Source: Anadara kagoshimensis (lineage: Eukaryota > Mollusca > Bivalvia > Arcoida > Arcidae). Taken from it: a DNA stretch of 64,000 bases. Made by a program: the position numbers and the translations under genes. Numbering within the stretch: the first letter of the stretch is position 1; every line of letters begins with the position of its first letter. Shown in pieces: positions 1 to 30,549 of the stretch. The stretch spans positions 10,802,589 through 10,866,588 of the forward strand of contig CM037863.1 of assembly GCA_021292105.1 (NCBI GenBank). Reading direction: 5' to 3'. The notes under the pieces were generated by a model. The model was not told the DNA's origin. It saw nothing but the letters and a program-made list of their open reading frames with translations, and searched no databases.

Positions 1-370
1 CAAAACTTATTTAAGAGACAGAAATCATCCATGTGACCTTCAGGTTAAACTGCCAGTATCCATTCATCTATCGGTATGGATACACAGCTCGATTGTGGCT
101 CAAGCCAACCTTTGAATCATGGGTCAGTGCCCTTAACCACTTGGCAATCTGTCTGCTCTACAAATAATCATTTTACAGTCAAAGTTCTTACCCAAAAATT
201 TCTCCATATAAAATTTCAACCTACTGGTGGCTGTGTCAGAGGGGCATGCACATTTTAAACAAATCAAAGCAAATCATTCAGAGGTCATACTCAGTTGAAA
301 TCAGTTTTGAACAGTCTAGATCTATGTAGACCATGTATAGATAAGTTACACAGTTCACGCTATTACCACT
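1..370. other. No gene seen; presumed first intron of BAG3-like gene
   Basis: No coding segment, RNA gene or clear repeat boundary is visible. Because the BAG3-like first exon at 1648-1803 is read leftwards, this stretch and the DNA up to 1647 should be its first intron. That is inferred from gene orientation only. Confidence 0.4.
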
Positions 371-675
371 GCTGTAACTCAGTTGGCAGAGTGTTTACCC
401 AAGTGGGAGATCATGGGTTCTAACCCTGACTGGGTCTGAACCAAGATTTCCGCCAAGCACTCAGGATTACGAAATGAAAGTCATGGTTCTCTTGGATGGG
501 ACCTAAAATAAACAAGGTCCTGTGTCACATTAGCCATGGCATGATAAAGAACCCTGTTGTAAAATGCCATCAGCGCAATCCACAGGTAAAATTTCTACGC
601 TTTTGCCTATAGCTGGTCACATCTAAATGTAAGTGAAATATTCTTGAATGACATTAACATCATTACTCAACTCAG
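371..675 (+). repeat. tRNA-derived SINE, family A
   Basis: The left part resembles a tRNA gene, with a box-A-like segment (actcagttggcagagtg) and a box-B-like segment (gggttctaaccctgac). It is followed by a conserved body also seen at 5619, 30196, 36424 and 47263, including a gaaatgaaagtcatggt segment and a gcctatagctggtcac segment. The end reads toward 'ttcttgaatgacatta'. Box A and B spacing is what RNA polymerase III promoters need, so this is read as a SINE and not a functional tRNA. Confidence 0.75.
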
Positions 676-811
676 TACAAGCTATCAAATGGATATACCG
701 CAGTCAAGACAGACCAATTTGAAGCCTGTAATGGGGTCTGTCACAGTACCATGTGATACTTACCCTCTGTTTGTGTGGGACACTTATTTCCAATGTTTAT
801 GGAAACAAATA

Positions 812-982
812 CTAGGTTTCCATAAATTTAAAATAATAAGTAGCCAAATTTCCAAAATTTGTGAAAATATAGTCCTTTTTAAAGTATTTTTCCACAAATT
901 TGTTAAAATATGTTACTTTTTGAAAGAATTCCTCAGAAATTAGTAGCCAATGGCGATTTTGGCTACCAGGAATGGAAACATA
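812..982. mobile_element. Short TIR element (MITE), family C
   Basis: About 170 bp bounded by near-perfect 11-bp inverted ends (CTAGGTTTCCA and TGGAAACATAG) and flanked by a perfect 6-bp direct repeat, caaata. A second copy lies at 39415-39585 with the same interior, including 'agtagccaatggcgatttt'. There is no coding capacity, so it is a non-autonomous DNA transposon. Confidence 0.7.
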
Positions 983-984
983 GC

Positions 985-1830
<846 letters not shown>

Positions 1831-1858
1831 CTAGATGTTTCTTGCACCCTCCCAAATG

Positions 1859-1901
1859 TTCTAGAATAATATTGCAGCGCCCTCCTTTCACTAGAAAGTT
1901 C
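1859..1901 (-). promoter_or_regulatory. Two heat-shock-element cores upstream of BAG3-like exon 1
   Basis: Two opposed HSF pentamer pairs occur: TTCTAGAA at 1859-1866 and GAAAGTTC at 1894-1901. They lie 56 to 98 bp upstream of the ATG. HSF1 binds alternating nGAAn/nTTCn units, and vertebrate BAG3 is a known HSF1 target. Each site here has two contiguous units, so binding strength cannot be judged from sequence alone. Confidence 0.55.
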
Positions 1902-2194
1902 CGGATGAATCAGTCCCACGAAAAAAGCAGAGGAGTGCGTCACTGTTCAAAGGGAGATAATTAAGAAAAAAAACAGAAGAAAAAGGTTGAAAGTACTGAT
2001 CCACTGAAAGATATTTTACGGTTACCAGTGTTATCAGAATCAATCTAATTTTCTCATTTTAGAATACAATTATACATTGGTATTTCTCGACGAACTCACT
2101 CTCCAGAAATAAATTTAGCAGATTTTTTACGAATCTGTAAAAAATTGTTCTTGGAATGTGAAAATTATGTCAAAATAACAGAAAGGCCTGGACT

Positions 2195-2260
2195 GCCCTG
2201 AATAAAATTAAACTAAATTAGATTAGATTAAATTAAATTTAATTGAATTAAATTGAAACT
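2195..2260. repeat. AT-rich simple sequence (attaaatt-type)
   Basis: An imperfect run of aaatta/gatta words of about 65 bp. It is low complexity with no further function visible. Confidence 0.6.
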
Positions 2261-2354
2261 TAAATAGTGAGAAAAACAAAAGGTTGATAATTAGTAGATT
2301 ATGATCTTTGTCTTTTAATTAAACATGAAAATATCAAAACTAATGTAGATTACA

Positions 2355-2512
2355 TGGTAGTATCAAACCTGTGTTACCAAGGGAATCTGTAAAAATGGCC
2401 TTTATATACAGATTCAAATAATATGAATAAAGAACAATAGGGATACAATATACTGGTCTTTACAAGTAGGTGGCCCTGATATAGAGGTGGCCTTTAAGGC
2501 AGGTTGGACTGT
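2355..2512. mobile_element. MITE, family M (CAAACCTG termini)
   Basis: The left end reads 'tatcaaacctgtgttacc' and the right end 'ggcaggttggactgta', which are inverted repeats of each other. The interior 'ttcaaataatatgaataaagaacaat' class of sequence is shared with copies at 3008, 5403 and 35668. There is no coding capacity. Confidence 0.65.
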
Positions 2513-3007
2513 ATGTAAATGTGTCTCTAGTCTAGTTCCATTGAAGTTTTTTAATTTAAAGCCTCTGTGAGCTACTTTTACATACTATGATGTCATTATT
2601 GAACTTGTTCCAGATCACCCCAATATGTTAGCATGCATGTACACAAAGTGAATTTAGTTCAAATTCATTTCAATTTCTGGATTGGTAATCCTGCCATTCT
2701 ATTGCCTGTGAAACCAGCCTGTAAAACATACAGCACTTATTTACAGCATTCTACGAAAGCACCTTAATGAATTGCTGGCAAACCCACCCACTTTAAGACC
2801 ACTCGCATTCCTAACATCATAAACAGAGACAACTTTGTTTCCAACTAGGAAAGTAAAGACTTGATAACAATACTACAGTGTAGTTTAGTTTTGGCTTCTA
2901 GTAGTATTCCCAAAAGGCAAACAGATGGCCTATACTTTACTATGACTATACAGAGACCTCTGTGACCAACATTAAGACTTGGGAATTTGATTTTAGTCTT
3001 ATCAAAT

Positions 3008-3180
3008 AGAGTCAAACCTGCCCTAAAGTTCACCTCTATACAAGGACCACCGGCCAGTTGAATTGTATCCCAATTGTTCTTTATTCATATTATTTGAATC
3101 TCTATATTAGGGACACCTTCCCATAAAGGTCACTTTTACTGGTCCCCTTTAGGTGGCCTTTACAGACAGGTTTGACTGTA
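3008..3180. mobile_element. MITE, family M
   Basis: The ends 'agtcaaacctgcc' and 'acaggtttgactgta' are inverted. The interior is in the opposite orientation to the 2355 copy (attgttctttattcatatta). It is a non-autonomous TIR element. Confidence 0.7.
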
Positions 3181-3239
3181 TATGATCTAGATACTAGTAA
3201 CTCTCTAGCTAGCCGTTGTTATTTTTGCGAAAAATCTAG

Positions 3240-3460
3240 TAAGAATGGGAGTGGAGTAATGGAGTCAAGTTTTATGTCACAGTCGAGATTTTTTCCACTT
3301 AAACTGAGGGGATCATTTAAGGGATGATAGAGAAAACCAGAGTGGCTGAGAAAACTATTGACCTTTACAAAGAAACTGGCACAAATATATGCCATGAGTG
3401 GGATTCAAATCTAGGTAGTGAGAGATGCTGTGATCAAACAAGGGATTAAATGACCATCCA
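3240..3460 (-). repeat. Degenerate tRNA-derived SINE, family B
   Basis: It contains the family-B landmarks in reverse orientation: a 'ggatgatagagaaaaccag' segment followed by 'gagtgggattcaaatctagg', the latter being a decayed box B. Clearer copies are at 59645 and 60345. Confidence 0.5.
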
Positions 3461-3717
3461 TCTTTGCATTTTTAAAGACATGATTTTAATGGTAAGGTAC
3501 CAGTACTTTTTATTTTTGTTTTCCCCTTTTGGCACTCATGGTTCCATTAATGGTCCTAACATGCTGCCTCTGTATGCTTGATAAGCATTTTTCATATTCA
3601 ACGTTACTTTTCACTTGACCAGGAAAGAAGTACTGGAATAATATTGCTTGAATTGTTCCCATCTTGCTTGCAATTCGTTTTATGAAGTTGTCCAGGAAAG
3701 GCAACTACAGTAGCCTA

Positions 3718-4110
3718 GTTGGTATCTGCTCTCTCTGTATGTGGAAGATAGCTGTTCGCACTGTTGGTCTTACAAAAATGTGAAAAAAGGTATTAGTTGT
3801 TCTTTACCAACCACTCAGTACTTAGAAATGAAAGTCATGGTCCTTTTGGAGACCTTAAAGACATGTCATGCCATGTTACACTGCCCTTGTAGGCTGAAAA
3901 ACTATCCCTTCCCTTTTCCCCAAGCACACCACAAAGGACAAAAATTCTTCGACACTTCACCTATAACTGTTGCTGTCCCATTTTAGGTAAATTATTCTTG
4001 ACTGGAAATTAAACCGGCTATACAATCAATCAATAAATCATCAATCAATTAATCAAAATCAATCAATAAATCATCAATCAATTAATCAAAATCCATCAAT
4101 AAATCTACAA
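3718..4110 (+). repeat. SINE family A with expanded (AATC)-rich tail
   Basis: A decayed tRNA-like head at 3718-3780 is followed by the family-A body (gaaatgaaagtcatggtcc; cttcacctataactg). The 3' tail from about 4020 is a tandem of 'aatcaatcaataaatcatc' blocks. The copy at 31615 ends in a shorter version of the same tail, which suggests the tail belongs to the SINE and grew here by slippage. Confidence 0.6.
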
Positions 4111-4795
4111 GAAGGATTTATCAATGACACCAGCCAACATATTTTTTCTGGATAGAGTATAATTTTTGTACCCCTGTTTTTGATTGAAAATATGTCAGAT
4201 GTTTCTTTCTAGTTTCTTTAATGAATTGTTTCTTCATACCCATGTAGCAGTCGTTTGTTTCTATACATCATTTTAGATTATCAGTACATTTGTATTTATG
4301 TAAACTTCTTAAAATACAGGCCTCATTTCATAAGCTGCCATTTTTATAAGCCGTCTTTCTAAGAAAGAGAAGAGTATTAAATTCAAACTTTGGTCCAACA
4401 TCCTAGTACTAGCTAAAATATCTACAGGCAACAATAAAATTTTCTGGAGTCTCCTATCACTGTTTGAGTTATCTCCCTTTTATTGTAACTGTCCTATCGA
4501 TTAAAGATTATTATAGCAATTTTTAAACCAAGTAATTTTTGTTCTTTAAATGAGACCTCCATATCATGGCAGACTGTCCTATATTATGGTGTGCATGGCA
4601 CAAAAAAAACCATTCACTTCTATGTCATAGGCACATTAAAATGGAATAAATTTCTTCCATATTAATGGCATTATCTAAATAAATATAAGTGAAATACTAG
4701 GTAATCTTGACTTGGACATGAAACCCACTCGGTAGAAATTTAAAAACTTGTAAGCAAATATGTCAATAAAACATCTGTAGCAGGCAAGACTCTAA
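4110..4795. other. Intergenic, nothing recognised
   Basis: AT-rich sequence without an ORF, repeat boundary or RNA gene I can support. Confidence 0.4.
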
Positions 4796-4796
4796 G

Positions 4797-4872
4797 GGAG
4801 GCTGGTGGCTCAATTGGGAGAGCATCTCATTAGTATTGGGGCAGTCCTGGGTTTAAGTCCCAAGTTTGGCAT
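4797..4872 (+). repeat. tRNA-like SINE head or tRNA relic
   Basis: The D-arm-like 'ggctcaattgggagagc' and T-arm-like 'ctgggtttaagtcccaa' are present at tRNA spacing. The T-stem has a C-A mismatch and the acceptor arms do not pair, so this is not an intact tRNA. It may be the head of a third SINE type. Confidence 0.45.
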
Positions 4873-5109
4873 CTGCAATTTTTCCCCTTTCTTGATACAT
4901 TTTGGGGCTAATCCAATTTTTCTGAGTAGCAAAGCATTTGGCTCAAGGTCAGACCAGGTGATTTTAAATCAAGGTAGATAAGGCTGAATTGGAATAAGGA
5001 ATAAATGAAGTGGGCCATACTTGACAGATGGCTGGTTATTTCAATTTCTAGACTCCCACTATTGGTACTTCTTACTAGGTTCTGGGTGGAGACACCCACA
5101 TATCTAAAA

Positions 5110-5335
5110 CATTATTTAACAAGCTAAGTCAGTGAATAAGGATCCCCTGCCAGTAGGTATTTCTCTGTGATTTTCGATTTTATTTGGGTTGTAAGAACTT
5201 CAGGTAAATGAGAAAACCAACTTGGGTTAATGATAAGCACATTTCCTATCAATGTTGAAGCTTTGCACTAATTTTCATGGATAATTGCATCACAGTTTAA
5301 AAGAATTACTCCAGACAAGAAATGTCTGGATAAAC
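5110..5335. repeat. Dispersed repeat F, copy 1
   Basis: It shares 'aggatcccctgccagt' and the order of several downstream words with 17465-17720 in SDHA intron 5 (for example 'cacatttcctatcaat' against 'cacatcttctatcaat'). No termini or coding capacity were identified. Confidence 0.5.
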
Positions 5336-5402
5336 AGAAGAATGATGGATCGAAGGACAAAAGTTTGAATATATTACTAGTATCTCCTCTTTCATTGAAA
5401 GG

Positions 5403-5583
5403 TAGTCAAACCTGTCTATAAAGGCCACCTAAGGGAACCAGTAAAAGTGGGATTTATGGGCAGGTGACCTTTATATACAGGTTCAAATAATATGAATGAA
5501 AAACAATTGGGAAAAAATTCTAATGGCCTTTACAAGCAGATGGCCCTTATATAAAGGTGGCCCTTAAGGCAGGTTTAACTGTA
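5403..5583. mobile_element. MITE, family M
   Basis: About 180 bp with inverted ends 'tagtcaaacctgtctata' and 'aaggcaggtttaactgta', and the shared interior 'caggttcaaataatatgaatg'. It is one of five family-M copies in the window. Confidence 0.7.
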
Positions 5584-5618
5584 GGGGATAATAATAAAGG
5601 ACAGATTTTGATGTTGAG

Positions 5619-5912
5619 AGTTGAGTAATGGTGTTCAAGATCCCAGTCAATAATATTTCAATTTTATTACGATGTCGCCAGCTGTAGACTAAAGTGCAGA
5701 AATTTTGCCTGTGCATTGTGCTGATGGCATTATACATCGGGTTCTTTATCGTGCCAAGCTAACAGTGAAAAAGAACTGTGACTTTCATTTGGCAATGCTG
5801 AGTGCTTGGCGAAAGAACAGTCACTACCCACTTTTAAGTCTTGTGTAAGACCTGGTTGGGGTTCAAACCCATAACCTCTCACTTACAGAGCGAGGAATCT
5901 ACCAACAGATTC
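5619..5912 (-). repeat. SINE family A, reverse orientation
   Basis: Read on the minus strand, the box-B-like 'ggtttgaaccccaacc' is followed by the shared family-A body, including the reverse of 'gaaatgaaagtcatggt' near 5785. It ends near 'gagttgagtaatggtg'. It lies just beyond the likely SDHA polyadenylation site. Confidence 0.7.
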
Positions 5913-5989
5913 TGATGTGTGGATATGTGCTCTTCTGTATTGTAGGTGACAGAGTAAAAAACAAAAAATAAGCAAAAGTGCTAAACTTT

Positions 5990-7967
5990 GAAAGTATAGC
6001 AGCATTTATTTAATAATAAATAACAAAAAAAAGTTTTCACATTTAAAATACTTAACTTAAGCAATATAGTGATGTACATAATTTTATAATAATCATTACT
6101 ATTGGCTATTTTGGTATGAGGACAGACCAATGAGGTTCATCTGTGTTATCACATGATAACAGGAGAACCCCATTTATATTTAGAGAGGGGGTCAACAGCA
6201 TTTAAAAATCTGAAAAAATATTTCTGATCTAATTCTATTCTTTACTTCATAATAACAAGCAACTATTATATCAAATAAATATATGCACATAGATTTAATA
6301 TTCAAGACATTTATCTAATTGGTACAATTCTAGTAATCCCTTATAATTTTAATGGATTATCATCATTAACTGGGTTATTCTAGAGGGGATAAACAAACCC
6401 ACTTTGCAGAATAGATATACAACACACATATGTACATAACATTGTCATTTCATATTCAAATTTGTGTAAAAATTTAACTACATGTGCATGAATTATAATG
6501 CCAATTAATATCAAGTCATCAAGCATCATGTGGCCAATATGTTTGTTTTTTCCAATAATTTGCACCAAGTATGATAAATTTTCAATATCTAGACATCAAC
6601 CACCACAAATTTCAAACTCTCACCCATGATTATCTTTTTCTTTAAAATTCAAAGAATTAATTTTTTGTTTTTGTTTTAAAGTTTTATCATTGTTAAAACA
6701 TGAAAATTACAATTTAATGTGAATAAATGCAAGATCTAATGTCAGAGATTTCAGCACTTAAGCTTTCAGCACTAAATATCAGATACATGTATATGTAGAT
6801 GCTTAATAATGTACAAACCACGTCTTGTAATAAGCAAAGGGAAATAACTCTGCCAAAAAGGTCACAATTTCAGCATGAAATCTGCTAGACCAAATATCAC
6901 TTTTACCTCAGAACACAAATGACGAAAGAACAAAAACGATGGAATGATGAATTTGATATCTGAGCGTCTTTTTGATTTCCTAACTTGACACAGAAATTGA
7001 AATTCTGCTTTTAATAAAATTTTGGTTTGTTACAAGTTTAAACTTGATGTTTTTGACCTTAAACCAAATGCAATGAGACATATTTAAGAAACATCATCAT
7101 CTACAACAAGTCAATTCCTTGCCCAGCCAAACACCAGTTTATATAATCACAGTCTTCTTCAGCAATTACTCCGTAACTCTGTGTATATTGTGACAACAAT
7201 ATGAGGTTTTTTGGAGTTTACATCGTCTATCTATATAATACAATGGACAAGTTTTTTTTATCTGTACTGCACAGATGGAAGTTTTCTATAAATTAAGGAT
7301 TTTCTTCATCTTCTAAAGATCTATTATGGCAAAAAATTAATCTGAAAGAAACAAAAATATAATAAAATTACAGTGCAATTTTAACAACCATGACATAAGT
7401 ATTATAGGGTTATGGAATTGGTATTGTGAAATATTGTCCAGAGTTGACTTAACATTTGCACGAGCTATACCATTGGTTTTTTATCTATACAAGAGTTCAT
7501 TTGATGCGAGATTGTCTAGTACTCCAAAGTAAAGAGCACTGTAGATTAATAAATATTTGTGGGGTTAAAATTTTGTGGATTTAATTGAATAAATTTTGTT
7601 GAATTCTTTTTTGTGAAAATAAAATATTCTGTTGAGGACTTGGTAACAGATTCTAGCTTGTAATTTTTACTAACCCATGAAAATGAGGAAATTTAATCCC
7701 CACTCAGTACTTGAAAATTTTCAGAGATGATTTACAACTCCTTCACATACTAGAGCTGTAAACAAGCTGTCAACAAATTGTCTTTCGGATAGATGCGACT
7801 CAAAACCAATGTTCCGTGTCTCAGTGCAAACTAAAGACACCTCTGTAGAGTTCGAAAAAGAGTAGGCCACCTATGGCCGCTACAGAGGATGCTTACAACT
7901 AAAGAGCAATTGGAACAAACTGAGCAAAGTAAGTAAGAGCATTTAAAATTACATGAATACATACCAT
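5990..7967 (-). other. SDHA: Probable SDHA 3' untranslated region
   Basis: After the SDHA stop codon no other coding segment appears. The minus-strand AATAAA at 6010-6005 is the best polyadenylation signal seen downstream, which would give a 3' UTR near 1.95 kb. The sequence is AT-rich with no recognisable repeat. The true end could be nearer the stop codon. Confidence 0.4.
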
Positions 7968-26398
<18,431 letters not shown>

Positions 26399-27015
26399 CG
26401 TCCCTAAGTTTGTAGAAAATCTGCCGAGCCGCAAAAGCGGAACTGAAATGTTACTTAACTGCGAGATAGTAAAGACTATACACACTACGGATAAAATTTT
26501 ATGCAAAATTAAATACTTGCCATTTTTACGAATTTTACAGTGGGGTGAAATTGTAATTGTTATATTTTTTAACATTTTTGCTTTAAAATTCTTTTGTTGA
26601 TTTTTTATCATTATTTTGAGATGATTTGAAAAAAGTTGAGATTTCGATCCGTACTCCACAAATCTTTATCATAAAAGTAGTTTTTACATAACTTCACGTT
26701 TTCGGCTTTTATTAATAAATTAATCCTGATTACAAAAGATTTATGTAACTTAAAAAATGTGTAGAAAACGCAATTTTTGTGTGTTCAAACTTAAATTTAT
26801 ATATTTTATTATTTTTAAACATTTAATATAAAATGATTTACCGAAAATTAGATCTACTTGCTGATAATGGTTTATTTTTCGAAAAAATATTTGTGGGGCA
26901 GATTTTCGGTATATTAAATTGTACATCCTATGTAAAATTATAAGAATGATTAGACCTATGTTGAATAAGAATTTTTTTCCTGTGTCAGTCAAGTTACATT
27001 GAGGTGTGTCATTAA
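26399..27015. other. SDHA 5' flank
   Basis: This should hold the SDHA 5' UTR and promoter. I see no TATA box at a convincing position and no repeat. The sequence is AT-rich apart from a short GC patch at 26423-26443. Confidence 0.35.
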
Positions 27016-27017
27016 AC

Positions 27018-27336
27018 TACAGTCAAACCTGTCTTAGTGGTCACATGCTTATAAAGACTAGTGATGTTCTTTAACCTGTATATACAGGCCAGGCGCGGAT
27101 CCAGACGGGGGCACACCCGGCCTGTGCCCCCCCCCCCTAAAATTTTCGCAGCCTCTTCACCACACTCAGTGTAACATGGGGTAGGGACTGCTCAGACTAT
27201 ATATAGCTTGTGTCCCCAAACACAAATTAGAAATTTGTCAGTGTGCCCCCCCCCTAACATAGAATCCTGGATCCGCCACTGCAGGCCCCTTTTACCGACT
27301 CCACTGGGTGGTCTCAATAGACATGTTTGATTGTAA
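27018..27336. mobile_element. MITE family M interrupted by a hAT-type MITE
   Basis: The outer ends 'acagtcaaacctgtctta' and 'gacatgtttgattgta' are family-M termini. Between 27091 and 27281 lies a second element with ends caggcgcggatccag and ctggatccgccactg, flanked by the direct repeat caggcc, characteristic of short hAT elements. Confidence 0.7.
27091..27281. mobile_element. Nested hAT-type MITE
   Basis: About 190 bp with 15-bp near-perfect inverted ends (GCGGATCCAG core) and C-rich/C-run subterminal sequence ('gtgccccccccccctaaaa', 'gtgtgcccccccccta'). It has no ORF. It sits inside the family-M MITE and is therefore younger. Confidence 0.7.
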
Positions 27337-27339
27337 GTG

Positions 27340-28690
27340 ACAAAAGTTTCACAATCAGTGACGGATTTTTACCATTATTTAAAACTGATAAACGGATGGA
27401 TAAAATGAAAAGGTCAAAATTAGAAGGATTATTCCCCATTTTTACTTTTTTTCAAACAAAAGTACTAAAAATTCGGACTTTTTGTATGGAAATTGTACCA
27501 AAATCAACTTGTAACACTTCACGATAACATACATAGGCGTAGGAGCAGGAGGGGCCTCCCCCCACCCCCTTATCATAAACAAGTGCCTGTGGTGTCATGG
27601 TGTAAATAATGTATATTTTCGTGTGCAGTATTAATAAATTGTGTAGATAGGAGTATTTATTATAGCACGTGACAGTAAGCCTTTTCGTCATCTGGTCATC
27701 AACAGTTTTCTGTCTGTCATCACGGTGCTACAATCAGAATTTGTATTATTTTAACTGTTTTCGATGGTTCGTCTTTTATACTTAGAGACAGTTCTTAACT
27801 AAAATGGCTATATTGTCATTTGGTTTCTCATGAAATTACCAAAATATAGACGTTTAAAACCAAAGATACTTACAAGGAAAAATACAAGAAAATTTGAAAT
27901 CATTGAATTAATTTCTGTATGCCTATATAGAGAAAAAATCCGCAAATTTACAAATATTTCTATTGTCCAAGAACTAAAATGCCCGTTTTGGATCTCATGT
28001 TCTATAACATTGATATGGAACGCCTGTATCATAGACCTATAGCTAATTAGTGTGTTCACTTTAAAATAACGTAGTCCTTTTCCTGTATCTGAATTAAAAT
28101 ACTAGGTACTCCAAATCTTTCAAAACTACACACTTCGTGTCATCTGGAATAGATATTTCTTCTCCGTGATTTTGTCAAAACCAGGATGATAAAAGTGAAG
28201 TTTGCATCATAATTGCTGACCTTAGTTGAACCCTTTATATATGCATATGGGGTCATATAGGGAACATACTACAGTATTGTAAATTTTTCTCTACGTAGGC
28301 CGTGAGAAGTAAAAACAAAACTGAAAAAAATTGATGCGCATTTAACTTTTAAAACAAAAATATGATGTTACATTAAAAAAAATTTAAAAGGTATAAAAGT
28401 TATTTAAGAAAATGACTGTCTCTAAACACTAAAGACATACACTAGTTAAGTGATAAGTAAATCTTATTTATTTGTAACCTTTATGTGGAACGATATGACG
28501 GGAACCAGCCGCAACTTGCACTTGTAACTCTCTTACGGTGTGACTGGCCACTGTGGTATAGCGCACACAAGATATTACAGCATAAACTTTATGAGCCAAA
28601 CAGCTGTACCACAATATTATGGTAATATAAGATTGGGTTTAAAGTAATATCATATTTCATAATTTATATTTCTTTCGAACAAGAGGTTGT
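27340..28690. other. Intergenic, nothing recognised
   Basis: Overlapping short open frames on both strands (for example around 27808-28059) have no recognisable domain, splice context or composition difference. I do not call a gene here. Confidence 0.4.
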
Positions 28691-28897
28691 TTCCAAGGCA
28701 ACCTTGTGAAACCTCGAGTGTTCAACTTAATTAACCAGCTTTCAAGGTTCAACGGTTTTTTTTTCCTTTTTTAACGTTTGTTTTAAAAGAGTAGAATATA
28801 TTGCCATGGTATAGGGCTAGATCTAGTAAACATTCTTATCCCTGTGCATTTTTATTGTATTACCGAAAAACAGTGTTGATTGTAGGGTGTTCCGAGC

Positions 28898-28924
28898 ATT
28901 TTATTTATTTATTTATTTATTTAT
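28898..28924. repeat. (TTTA)n microsatellite
   Basis: About six TTTA units. The surrounding 28700-29160 is otherwise unassigned. Confidence 0.8.
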
Positions 28925-29159
28925 ACCACTATTGTAGAAAAGTGTTATCTCCCTTTAACCATAAGGTGCTCAACAACTACACGGAGGGGGAAAAATCACC
29001 AAGTGCATTCGCTCTGACTGTGAAATGCTATTTGTATAAGAGTCCGCTAGGATGTTGACTTTTAGCTAACCATCTGACATGCCGTAGAACACGTGCAGAG
29101 CTATTTTTTCACTGATCTAAACAGTATAGATAGAAATTCCACAAACAATTAAAAATAAT

Positions 29160-29600
29160 AAATGTGTCGAACCCACATTGTGAAATTTGAGTTCAAAGAC
29201 TTAGGCTTTAACCACTGGGCATCTGAAGCAAGTATCTAAAGTACATAGATATCTCAGTAAAACACCTGTTAGAGGGTCGAGTCCCGTTCCCGGATTTTGT
29301 CTACCAACATCCTATTACATTTTTGTGGCCAGTGCTGATCTTCGGGAAGTCGTAGGCTGGTACGTGACAATGTCTAGCCGAAAGAGTTTGGTCCGAGAAA
29401 TCCGTTCTCTGGGTAACTCATTAGAGAACCCGCCTAGTATAATATACGACAAACTTGATTTCCCCAGGTTCGAACCCCGGTCTGACCATACATTTCCCCC
29501 AACCAGTAGAGTTTTGACACTAGTAGAATGACCCATATAAAAGCTATCGCCGCCGGTATTGGAACTACTAGTATGTACCTACGCCATCATCATTGCGGCG
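29160..29600. other. tRNA-promoter-like segment in otherwise unassigned DNA
   Basis: Box-B-like words occur at 29275 ('gggtcgagtcccgttccc') and 29467 ('ggttcgaaccccggtctg'), suggesting decayed SINE pieces. No full SINE could be delimited, and the short frames on both strands have no known domain. Confidence 0.3.
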
Positions 29601-29739
29601 AGACAAATTACACTGCTACATTGCTCCCTCCAATAACGGAGATGCCCCAACAACTTGATGTAGTCAAGCTTTACGAACTAATAAAACCAATATCATTCCA
29701 ATCAGAACTTATCCCTGTATTAAACAATTCAAAAACATG

Positions 29740-29965
29740 TCCGAATCACAATCCAGAAGCAAAGTAAAAACTTTGGAACTGACAAGTTAGGTTAAACACG
29801 TGAACTTCCACCAGGGAATTGAGTTCGGGTGATCCGGAAGGGTAAACACCTCCTGTTTAGCTAGCTGCCCGCCACGTGTGTAATCAAAATTGTGTGAAAG
29901 GAACATGGAACTATGGGACGTCAAATATATCCAAGGCAATCCTGGACACAGAGACATCAAACTTA
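29740..29965. repeat. Dispersed repeat G, copy 2
   Basis: The same ordered blocks as 9165-9400 and 63605-63805, starting at 'ccgaatcacaatccagaagc' and passing through 'ctcctgtttagctagctgcc' to 'gacgtcaaatatatcc'. It is closer to copy 3 than to copy 1. Confidence 0.75.
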
Positions 29966-30195
29966 TCATTAATACTGTGATGACAGCCATAAAACTTTTT
30001 TCTGTATTAAACAAAGAAAATAGATAGACAGGACAAAATTCGTAGAAAATCATAGTATTATTTTGAATGTATTTAAAAAAAAGTATAAAGACCACAAATG
30101 ACTTATAGTAGTAAAGATTGTGGACTCATATTTCGCCACGTTGGTTCGAGCCCAAGTCATACTATGCCACGTCTTTGAGCAAGGCATTCTTCTAG

Positions 30196-30545
30196 TCAAT
30201 AACCACTGGGGTAGCTCAATTGGCAAAGTGCTCGCTCCGTAAGTGGAGGTCGTGGGTTCTAACCCTGACCGGGTCTGACCCAAGACTTGAAAGTGGGTAG
30301 TGATTGTTCTTTAGCCATGCATTACAAAATCAAAGCCACGGTTTTTTTCGGACGGTAACTTAAAATAAACGAGGTTCCGTGTCACGGTGGGCGTGGCACG
30401 ATAAATAACCCGACTCAGTGTGTATAATGCCATCACTGCACAACGCACAGGCAGAATTTCCTGCACTTTCGCCTATAACTGGCGACGCCTCGATATAAGT
30501 GAAATATTATTGACTTGGGCGTTTAACACAATTATTCAACCCAAC
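30196..30545 (+). repeat. SINE family A, near-complete copy
   Basis: The best-preserved member. Box A 'ggtagctcaattggcaaag' and box B 'gggttctaaccctgacc' are about 45 nt apart. The body follows ('caaggtccgtgtcac'-type segment, 'gcctataactggcgacg', 'gaaatattattgacttggg'), then the 'ttattcaacccaac' end. Confidence 0.8.
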
Positions 30546-30549
30546 TTTT

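Noticed and set aside
4797-4872. Functional tRNA gene
   Set aside because: The D and T arms are recognisable, but the acceptor stem does not pair and the T stem has a mismatch. It is more likely a SINE head.
26399-26659. N-terminal extension of SDHA from an upstream in-frame ATG
   Set aside because: It would place 87 uncharacteristic residues before a good mitochondrial presequence; the downstream ATG gives a family-typical length of 667.
27808-28059. Overlapping open frames on both strands near 27.8-28.1 kb
   Set aside because: AT-rich chance frames; no domain, codon bias or splice context separates them from background.
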